From the NCBI GenBank assembly GCA_016930895.1, contig JAFGFV010000447.1:1-5303 (forward strand): a stretch of 5,303 bases of DNA. Reading direction: 5' to 3'. Made by a program: the position numbers and the translations under genes. The notes under the pieces are model-generated. The model was given only the letters and a program-made list of their open reading frames with translations, made no database searches and was not told the origin of the DNA. Below are positions 1 through 4,872 of the stretch, piece after piece. Origin of the DNA: Spirochaetales bacterium. GTDB lineage: Bacteria; Spirochaetota; Spirochaetia; SZUA-6; DRHE01. Numbering within the stretch: position 1 is the first letter of the stretch; every line of letters starts with the position of its first letter.

Positions 1-1046
1 GAATGCTCCCCGAACTCCTTGACGTTGCCCTTGAGGACGATCTGCGGAGGAAGCCGGATGACACTTCGGGGAATTCCACCTTCCGAGATATGCGCGTACA
101 TCATCTTCGCCGCGACCCTGCCCTGCGCGTACGGGACCTGATAGATAGATGCGCAGATCACGCCCGCCTCCATGAACGTTGCGCCGTCCCGATCGATTTC
201 TGTGGCAATCACCCTGACCCGACCGGTCAGTCCGCTCGCCACGATGTGCTCGCAGATGGTCAGAGAGTTACCTGTCGCGACATAGATGCAGCGCAGATCA
301 GCATGCGACTCGGTCACCTGCTTGACGAGATATCCGGCGTATTGCGGGTCGTCATAGGTCGCATCTACCCCAGTCAACTTCAGGCCAAGCAGAGCGGCTT
401 CCCGGAGGAATGCTTCCACCTTCTCCCGGTGCAGCCTCGTGTTGGTGTGGCCGGTGAAGACAGCAACCGACCCGTCGGGCGGCACGAACAGCCTCGCAAT
501 CTCCGCGGCCAGCACTCCACACATTTCAGTGTCGATGCTGACCTCTAGGAGTCTCTTGCCGTATTCAAGGATGTTTCCGACCATGATCACCGGAATCCCG
601 GCGGTGTCAAATCGATTGAGCACACTATCGAAACTGCAGAAGTAGCTGGGACAGATAATTAGAATATCGATCTTCTCGTGAATCAGCCCCTCCACCATTT
701 CGGCCATACCGGTCTCGCTGTAGGTGCTGCGAGAGATGTATCGGTAGAGCCCGCTGATGTTGGAATCACTCAGTTCCTCCAACTCATCCCGTATCCCCAT
801 CTCGATAGGCCGCTGGAACCCCGGCCAGTCGACAGGGATGATGACGCCGACCTTCACGGTCTTGCGCCGAAGCGACTGCGCTACCTTGTTTCTTCTGTAG
901 CCAAGCGTGTCGGCGACCTCGAGAATCTGGCACCGTAGCGTAGCGCTGATTCCGCGCTTGTTGTCAAGGGCCTTGTTCACTGTGGATAACGACACGCCTG
1001 CGTGACTCGCAATGTCCTTGATCGTTACCCGTCTCGATTCCCTCAT
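1..1046 (-). CDS. LacI-family transcriptional repressor (C-terminus cut by window edge)
   Basis: This gene encodes a DNA-binding repressor that should respond to a small ligand, probably a sugar or related compound. I translated 348 codons without a stop, so only a few C-terminal residues are likely missing. Residues 7-27 form the LacI-type helix-turn-helix (VTIKDIASHAGVSLSTV and onward), and 53-61 (NKVAQSLRR) is the hinge helix. From residue 64 on there is a periplasmic-binding-protein-like effector domain, with VGVIIP near its start and an SIYQVPYAQGR segment near its end. The recognition positions read L20-S21, with K25 where Arg is common. ATG at 1046 is the only usable start, because an in-frame TGA lies seven codons upstream. 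Its ribosome site is weak. Two palindromic operators and a promoter lie just upstream, suggesting autorepression. The gene uses fewer GC-ending codons than the operon upstream. Its ligand and its targets beyond itself are unknown. Confidence 0.95.
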   Translation of the reverse strand, partial: MRESRRVTIKDIASHAGVSLSTVNKALDNKRGISATLRCQILEVADTLGYRRNKVAQSLRRKTVKVGVIIPVDWPGFQRPIEMGIRDELEELSDSNISGLYRYISRSTYSETGMAEMVEGLIHEKIDILIICPSYFCSFDSVLNRFDTAGIPVIMVGNILEYGKRLLEVSIDTEMCGVLAAEIARLFVPPDGSVAVFTGHTNTRLHREKVEAFLREAALLGLKLTGVDATYDDPQYAGYLVKQVTESHADLRCIYVATGNSLTICEHIVASGLTGRVRVIATEIDRDGATFMEAGVICASIYQVPYAQGRVAAKMMYAHISEGGIPRSVIRLPPQIVLKGNVKEFGEH

Positions 1047-1075
1047 CTTTGACGCACGACCTCGTCACCTCTGTT

Positions 1076-1091
1076 TGCGAAACGGTTCGCA
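1076..1091. promoter_or_regulatory. LacI-type operator, second site
   Basis: TGCGAAACGGTTCGCA is a 16-base palindrome with a single mismatched pair and a central CG. It shares the core GAAACG with the perfect site at 1106-1115. It lies in the leader of the repressor gene, 30 bases before the start codon. Two sites with similar cores suggest binding by two repressor dimers or a roadblock to elongation. Confidence 0.6.
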
Positions 1092-1094
1092 CCG

Positions 1095-1102
1095 CCTCCT
1101 TA
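1095..1102 (-). promoter_or_regulatory. Orphan consensus Shine-Dalgarno sequence in the repressor leader
   Basis: The minus strand reads TAAGGAGG, a full match to the anti-Shine-Dalgarno of 16S rRNA, but it is 48 bases before the repressor ATG. The nearest start is a GTG at 1092, only two bases away, which is too close for efficient use. That GTG opens a short frame that overlaps the repressor gene out of register and ends at 964. It could be a chance match, a relic, or a leader-peptide signal. Confidence 0.3.
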
Positions 1103-1105
1103 GGG

Positions 1106-1115
1106 GAAACGTTTC
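1106..1115. promoter_or_regulatory. LacI-type operator, proximal (perfect palindrome)
   Basis: GAAACGTTTC is a perfect 10-base palindrome with the central CG and AA/TT flanks typical of LacI/GalR-family operators. It sits just downstream of the predicted transcription start of the repressor gene, so autorepression is the simplest reading. Its centre is 27 bases from that of the second palindrome at 1076-1091. Confidence 0.65.
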
Positions 1116-1126
1116 GTAAGTGACTT

Positions 1127-1155
1127 AGGATATACTGCTGGACGCTGGATGTCAA
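1127..1155 (-). promoter_or_regulatory. Sigma70-type promoter of the LacI-family gene
   Basis: On the minus strand a perfect -35 box TTGACA (1150-1155) is followed after exactly 17 bases by TATCCT (1127-1132), which matches four of six -10 consensus positions. The predicted start of transcription is near 1120, leaving an untranslated leader of about 75 bases before the ATG at 1046. The perfect operator palindrome lies at about +5 to +14, where a bound repressor would block initiation. Seen by eye only. Confidence 0.62.
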
Positions 1156-1440
1156 TCTTCTTTTTTTGAATAGAACAGGGAGCCCGTTTCCGACCGATCT
1201 CACCGGTTGGCGTCTGAAAGACCCAATGGTAACTTATTTGATAACAAATTTTTAGAGAAGGTTCATCGACGTGCGACGACGCGCAACTGCGCATCTTAGG
1301 CCGTGAGGATTACACTGGATATCGGAACGGATGCTCCACCGGCGTGCGGCACAATTGTCTTCACGGAATAACGTTTCCCATGGGTAACATAGGCACTCCC
1401 GAACAATCCAGGATCGGATGCAGTGGGCATGTCAAAGATG
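1156..1440. other. Intergenic region without a recognisable gene
   Basis: I see no convincing protein or RNA gene here. The stretch contains an AT-rich patch around 1226-1256 with an inverted repeat, ATTTG (1236-1240) and CAAAT (1245-1249). It also contains AACGTTTCCC (1370-1379), the inverted copy of ten bases of the proximal repressor operator. Short open frames crossing this region lack ribosome sites and have no protein-like composition. Confidence 0.5.
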
Positions 1441-1474
1441 GCCTTCGGAGCCAAAGGCTCGCCCCCAACGGGGG
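1441..1474 (-). terminator. Possible terminator hairpins after the sigma-factor operon
   Basis: Two hairpins lie 70-110 bases after the last stop codon of the minus-strand operon. CCCCC/GGGGG with an AAC loop spans 1462-1474. GCCTTCG-GAGC-CAAAGGC spans 1441-1458 and forms a seven-pair stem (one G-U pair on the minus strand) with a four-base loop. The minus strand continues with ATCTTTGAC, so the T-tract is poor. Rho-independent termination is possible but not well supported. Confidence 0.35.
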
Positions 1475-1546
1475 AGGGCCCGGCGCCGCACAGCGCCAGT
1501 CCGCTTGCGGCGGCCGTCGCTCGAATGCGCGCGGCGCCCGTCCGCC

Positions 1547-2386
1547 TCAGTCTTGGTCCGGCTTTTCGGGCTTTTCGGGTTTGTCCGGCTTGTCCCTGGC
1601 TTGTCCCGGAGGTACCCCGCCCGGGGGACCTCCGTGCGGAGAGCCCGCGGGCGGGCCACTTTGGCCGCGCTCCGCGGCACGGCTCTTGCCAGCCCGACCA
1701 CGCTCGATCCGGTCGTGCATGGACACGATCCCGCCCCCCGATTCCAGGGTCGCCACGATCACCCCCTCCAGGATTTCCTCGTGTTCCAGACCGGATGCCC
1801 TGGCCTTAAGGTAGACCGGCACGAGAGATCCGTAGGCGGAAGCCGGCAGCCTGCCCGTGAGCAGCAGCGTGCCGATTCTGTGGGCGTCCCGCTCCGCGAG
1901 CCCCGCCACCGCCGCGAGGCTGGTGACCGCCCCGGCGGCCTCGCGGATGGCTCCCATTGGCTGCCCCGCCTGCAGGCCGGAGGCGATCAGCCCGCCGGCA
2001 AGCTCCTCAGACAGCCCGTCCAGGAGCAGCAGGCTGACCGCCTGCACGTCCTCCTCGCTCCAGGCGGCCCTTCCGCCGGCCCGTTCGAGAATGAACCGCG
2101 CGCGGGCCAGCCGCTCCACCAGGTCGCGCAGTGCCTCCAGAAGGCGCGTTGTGTCCGCGCCCTTGGCGGCCCCCTCCTGCAGCTTGTCGATCAGCGGCCC
2201 GATGGGCACCTCCCGAGCCCGGGCCGCCGTAAAGAGCTCCTCGAGCTCGGCCCGGACCCCGCCGTACGCCTCGGCGCGTGGATCGGCCGCAAACCAGGAG
2301 GTGAGCTCGTCCCCCCGGACAGGCAACGCTGCCAGACCGCACAACAGGAGAACCGTTAGAAGCCGCACCCGCCTGCTGCCCGCCAC
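1547..2386 (-). CDS. Exported protein of unknown function, third gene of the sigma operon
   Basis: I do not recognise this 279-residue protein. Residues 1-25 look like a Sec signal peptide: Arg-rich start, hydrophobic stretch 9-21, and probable cleavage after PVRG before D26. Residues 27-230 are Ala/Leu/Glu-rich and should be mostly helical. They contain a weak internal repeat, where residues 110-129 align without gaps to 164-183, sharing E-x-D and LLL-x-G. The tail (about 242-262) is Gly/Pro-rich, then carries four Lys-Pro-Asp/Glu units before the end. The start is GTG at 2386, 12 bases after the anti-sigma stop, preceded by GAGGG at nine bases; a second in-frame GTG is six codons on. Its position suggests translation together with the sigma/anti-sigma pair and an envelope role in that pathway, perhaps as a signal modulator. 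That role is inferred from context only. Confidence 0.82.
   Translation of the reverse strand: MAGSRRVRLLTVLLLCGLAALPVRGDELTSWFAADPRAEAYGGVRAELEELFTAARAREVPIGPLIDKLQEGAAKGADTTRLLEALRDLVERLARARFILERAGGRAAWSEEDVQAVSLLLLDGLSEELAGGLIASGLQAGQPMGAIREAAGAVTSLAAVAGLAERDAHRIGTLLLTGRLPASAYGSLVPVYLKARASGLEHEEILEGVIVATLESGGGIVSMHDRIERGRAGKSRAAERGQSGPPAGSPHGGPPGGVPPGQARDKPDKPEKPEKPDQD
1556..1591 (-). repeat. Tandem 9-base coding repeat (Lys-Pro-Asp/Glu)
   Basis: Four consecutive 9-base units encode KPD, KPE, KPE and KPD at the C-terminus of the exported protein. The two middle units are nearly identical in DNA (plus strand CTTTTCGGG twice). Such charged Pro-rich tails are usually disordered and may contact cell wall or polyanions. 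Unit number may vary between strains by slippage; this is inference. Confidence 0.65.
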
Positions 2387-2398
2387 CGGTTCAAACCC

Positions 2399-3085
2399 TC
2401 ACAGTTCCAGCACGGAGCTCGTGCCGCCGAAGCCATCCTCCACCTGCCGCAGCGAGGCGGGGTCGGCGATCCAACGCTGCCCGTCCATCAGGAAGTTGTA
2501 GGTGTATACCTGGCCCTTCTTGAGCCGTATGGCGATCTGCCAGCGCCCTTCCCCCGTGGTGTCTTTCATGGCCAGCCGCTGGGAATCCCAGCCGTTGAAG
2601 TCCCCGACCAGATTGACCTGCCGCGCCTCCGGGGCCACCAGCTCGAACTGGACCAGGACCTCCTCCCCGGAGGAGCGGAAGCCCCAGAACCACGTCAGCA
2701 AGCCGCCGGCAACGAGCAGGGCGGCGCCCGCCGCCAGGGCCAGGGCTGCCCGGGCCACGCCACAGCGCCGGCCCGCGGGCGTTCTCCACGAGCCCAGGAG
2801 CCCGGAGCGACCCGCCCGGCCGGCAAACCGACCGCCGAGCCGCCCCATGACCCGATCCTCGAAGCCCTCGAATAGAGGACCCGCCGCGGCCCCGAGCCCC
2901 GCGGGCCGGCCGGCGTCGCGGCGCATCAAGGGCAGAAGCTGCCCGTATGCGGAGAGGCAGCGCGGACATTGCGCCAGATGCGCGTTCAGCAGGGCGAGCT
3001 CCTCCGCCCCCAGCAGGCCCCTGGCCTCCCACGCGCGAACCAGCTCATCGGCGCCCTGGCACGTACCAGTTTCCTTCGTCTGCAT
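2399..3085 (-). CDS. Transmembrane zinc-finger anti-sigma factor with periplasmic CBM48/glycogen-binding-like domain
   Basis: This 228-residue protein should bind and inhibit the sigma factor encoded just upstream. The cytoplasmic part has the zinc-binding anti-sigma signature H36-x3-C40-x2-C43 (HLAQCPRC) and an extra C9 that could be the fourth ligand. An Arg-rich stretch (101-112) precedes one membrane helix (about 113-135), so the C-terminus should face outward. Residues 143-228 resemble the CBM48/AMPK-beta glycogen-binding E-set fold: VNLVGDFNGWD at 157-167, then GQVYTYNFLMDGQRWIADP at 191-209. By-eye comparison with AMPK-beta suggests that sugar-stacking W166 and W205 are kept, while the Lys and Asn contacts are replaced by N197 and Ser. 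ATG 3085 is the only good start, since a TGA lies five codons upstream; its GAGG is only two bases away. It lies 20 bases after the sigma stop. Confidence 0.92.
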   Translation of the reverse strand: MQTKETGTCQGADELVRAWEARGLLGAEELALLNAHLAQCPRCLSAYGQLLPLMRRDAGRPAGLGAAAGPLFEGFEDRVMGRLGGRFAGRAGRSGLLGSWRTPAGRRCGVARAALALAAGAALLVAGGLLTWFWGFRSSGEEVLVQFELVAPEARQVNLVGDFNGWDSQRLAMKDTTGEGRWQIAIRLKKGQVYTYNFLMDGQRWIADPASLRQVEDGFGGTSSVLEL

Positions 3086-3105
3086 ACCCTCGACACATCA
3101 ATATA

Positions 3106-3726
3106 CTACTGCGGACCGGCGGGCGTTGCGCCCTGCTCCAGGATTCTCCTGAGCCTGCGCCTGCCGCGAAGCAGCCTCGACTTGACGTTGACCTCGCTGA
3201 TCTGCAGGATCTCGGCGATCGCAGCGATCTTGAGCTCTTCGAAGTAGTGCAGGATCACGGGCTCCCGCACCGTCCGGGGCAGAGCGGCCACGGCCGCGCG
3301 GATCCGCTCCCGGCTCTGCGCGCTCTCGAGGTCCTTCTGCGGGTCGTCAATTTCGGCCGCCCCCACCACCGGCTCCCAGGACGCGCACCGGCTCTGCCTG
3401 CGCCGCCGCGCGGCGTATGTGGTCCTGAGGTGGTTCATGGCGATCCCGTACAGCCACGGCAGGAAGCGCTTTTCGAGCCTGAAGCGGCGGAGGTACCGGA
3501 AGGCCCGCACCAGGATATCCTGGACGCACTCCTCGGCGTCCTCGCGGTTGCCGAGAAAGGAGAAGGACAGCCGGTACAGGAGGGGGCCGTAGCGCTCCAC
3601 GATGGACCTGAACGCTTCCGTGTTGCCGCGCAGCACTTCGCTCACGGCTGCCAGGTCCTGCGCTTGCCGGTCCCGCGACGGCCGGACCGCTGCCTGCCCT
3701 CCCTCTGAAGCCCCAAAGTCGCTCAC
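3106..3726 (-). CDS. ECF-type RNA polymerase sigma factor
   Basis: This 206-residue protein redirects RNA polymerase to a stress or envelope regulon. Region 2 spans about 36-106, including AFRSIVERYGPLLYRLSFSF, NREDAEECVQDILVRAFRYL and the WLYGIAMNHLR segment. A short linker (107-133) leads to region 4 (about 134-196), including LPRTVREPVILHYFEE and a helix-turn-helix with SEVNVKSRLLRGRRRL. Both domains are intact and the length is typical. It heads the operon with the anti-sigma gene 20 bases behind, so it is probably held inactive by that protein. The start is uncertain. GTG 3726 gives the usual short N-terminus and marks the rise in GC-rich codons. GTG 3759 (after GGGAGG at three bases) and ATG 3780 are alternatives. 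The frame stays open to 4050, but that would overlap the divergent lipoprotein and is rejected. Confidence 0.95.
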   Translation of the reverse strand: MSDFGASEGGQAAVRPSRDRQAQDLAAVSEVLRGNTEAFRSIVERYGPLLYRLSFSFLGNREDAEECVQDILVRAFRYLRRFRLEKRFLPWLYGIAMNHLRTTYAARRRRQSRCASWEPVVGAAEIDDPQKDLESAQSRERIRAAVAALPRTVREPVILHYFEELKIAAIAEILQISEVNVKSRLLRGRRRLRRILEQGATPAGPQ

Positions 3727-3794
3727 GGTCCAAAGATAGCCCCGATCTTGCCCGAACACTACCCTCCCGAATGCAACCATGGCACTGCCGGCGA

Positions 3795-3824
3795 GGTATA
3801 CATGACTGTCCGGTGACTGCTCAA
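3795..3824 (-). promoter_or_regulatory. Candidate promoter of the sigma-factor operon
   Basis: On the minus strand TTGAGC (3819-3824) and TATACC (3795-3800) are separated by 18 bases, each matching four of six consensus positions. Transcription would begin near 3788, which favours the GTG starts at 3759 or 3726 over ATG 3780. I found no clear ECF-type motif (GGAAC-like -35) that would show autoregulation. Confidence 0.3.
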
Positions 3825-3839
3825 GAAGGAGCGCCGGAC
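3808..3839. repeat. Inverted repeat in the divergent promoter region
   Basis: GTCCGG (3808-3813) and CCGGAC (3834-3839) form perfect six-base arms around a 20-base spacer, between the sigma operon and the divergent lipoprotein gene. The spacing is about two and a half to three helical turns, and one arm lies beside the candidate sigma-operon promoter. It may be a regulator site shared by both directions. In GC-rich DNA a repeat of this length can arise by chance. Confidence 0.35.
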
Positions 3840-3877
3840 CGTTCGATGTCGCGGCGTGTAATTGCCCTGGAGGTACC

Positions 3878-4825
3878 ATGAAGAATCTTCCGAGAATCGC
3901 AATCCTGGTCGGCATCCTGGCGGCCCTGGCCGGACTCTGGGGATGCCAGGTCGACAGCCCCGCCGGCATCCTGCCCACGGGCACCGTCAGGCTCAGCCTC
4001 ACGGATGCTGCCGTCGACAACCCCGCCATCGACGGAGTGTGGCTGACCATCGGCGAAATTCAGTACAACCTCGGCGGCGACGATTCGCTCTGGCAGTCCT
4101 TCGACGACTTCGAAGGTCCGCAGGCCATCAACCTGATGGACTACCAGAACGGGCTCGCCTACCAGCTGGGCAACCTCGAGCTTCCCAGCGGCCAGTACAA
4201 CCAGATCCGTTTCCTCCTGGACATCCCGGACCAGGGAGTCAAGGCTCCCCCGGTCACTCCCGGCTGTCGGATCACCTTCAACGACGGCACGCCGGACGCC
4301 CCTCTGTTCGTCCCCAGCGGACTGCAGACCGGCTACAAGGCGGTGGGCAGCTTCACGGTGCCGGTGAACGCCACGGTTGACATCACGGCGGACTTTGACC
4401 TGCACAAGGCCCTCCGCCTCACGGCCAACGGCGAGCGTTATCTCCTGCAGCCGACCATCCGCCTGATCGTGAACAACCAGGCCGGGGCCATCGCCGGAAC
4501 CGTCGTCAACCTGCCGGCCGAGCAGGTCAAGCTGTTGGCCTACGCGGATGCCACCTACGATCCCTCCGAGGCGGCCGCCCTGCCGGAACAGTTCCCCGGC
4601 TCCGTGACCAGCGCCGAAGTCAACCCGGCGACCCATACGTACAAGATTGCCTTCCTGGCCGCCGGGACGTACGACCTGGTCGTCGCCACGGTCGACCCGG
4701 TAACCACGACCCTCCTCGTGCAGGGCTTCGTGCCCGATCTCACGGTGGAGAGCGAACAGACCACCCACCAGGACATCGACATGAACGCCCTGGACGCGGA
4801 CACGGTGGCCGATCCGGCACCCTGA
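3878..4825 (+). CDS. DUF4382-type surface lipoprotein
   Basis: This 315-residue protein should be exported and lipid-anchored. Residues 1-22 form a lipoprotein signal with C23 in an LWGC lipobox (Trp at -2 is unusual); Gln follows, which in LOL-type sorting would allow outer-membrane placement. Residues 35-197 match the DUF4382 pattern: GTVRLSLTDAAVDNPAIDGV, an INLMDYQNGLAYQLGNLELP stretch, SGQYNQIRFLLD, FVPSGLQTGYKAVG, DITADFDLHKALRL and YLLQPTIRLIV. From GAIAGTVVN (203) to about 300 there is a region like a carboxypeptidase-regulatory beta sandwich, ending in AGTYDLVVATV. The start is ATG 3878 with GGAGGT four bases before it. The gene is divergent from the sigma operon and leads into the gene at 4873. 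The function of DUF4382 is not established; an envelope or surface role is likely, and regulation by the adjacent sigma factor is an inference. Confidence 0.92.
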   Translation: MKNLPRIAILVGILAALAGLWGCQVDSPAGILPTGTVRLSLTDAAVDNPAIDGVWLTIGEIQYNLGGDDSLWQSFDDFEGPQAINLMDYQNGLAYQLGNLELPSGQYNQIRFLLDIPDQGVKAPPVTPGCRITFNDGTPDAPLFVPSGLQTGYKAVGSFTVPVNATVDITADFDLHKALRLTANGERYLLQPTIRLIVNNQAGAIAGTVVNLPAEQVKLLAYADATYDPSEAAALPEQFPGSVTSAEVNPATHTYKIAFLAAGTYDLVVATVDPVTTTLLVQGFVPDLTVESEQTTHQDIDMNALDADTVADPAP

Positions 4826-4846
4826 GGGGTGCACCCCGACGGGGGT
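4826..4846 (+). other. GC-rich alternative hairpins between the two plus-strand genes
   Basis: Directly after the lipoprotein stop lies the perfect 12-base palindrome GGGGTGCACCCC (4826-4837). Its right half can instead pair with GGGGT (4842-4846) around a GACG loop, followed by TT. The two structures exclude each other. The T-run is too short for a convincing terminator, so read-through into the gene at 4873 is likely. Confidence 0.3.
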
Positions 4847-4872
4847 TTCCCGAACACCGCCGAGGGAGCCGA

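Noticed and set aside
3..548. Open frame on the plus strand opposite the repressor gene
   Set aside because: It is antisense to a clear LacI-family protein, rich in Arg, His and Pro, with no domain pattern.
1237..1266. TTGATA at 1238-1243 as the -35 box of a plus-strand promoter
   Set aside because: No acceptable -10 box lies 16-18 bases downstream, and no convincing plus-strand gene follows.
1547..1640. The 9-base repeats as a CRISPR or other non-coding array
   Set aside because: The units are in frame, contiguous without spacers, and encode a Lys-Pro-Asp/Glu tail.
1418..2501. Long plus-strand open frames opposite the exported-protein gene
   Set aside because: High GC content opens antisense frames. 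Their products are Arg/Pro/Ser-rich and unlike folded proteins, whereas the minus strand shows a signal peptide and good operon spacing.
2502..3708. Plus-strand open frames opposite the sigma and anti-sigma genes
   Set aside because: They are shadows of two strongly supported protein families on the minus strand.
3727..4050. Extension of the sigma-factor reading frame upstream to an ATG at 4050
   Set aside because: It would run antisense through the well-supported lipoprotein gene, add a non-conserved N-terminus of about 100 residues, and lack a ribosome site.
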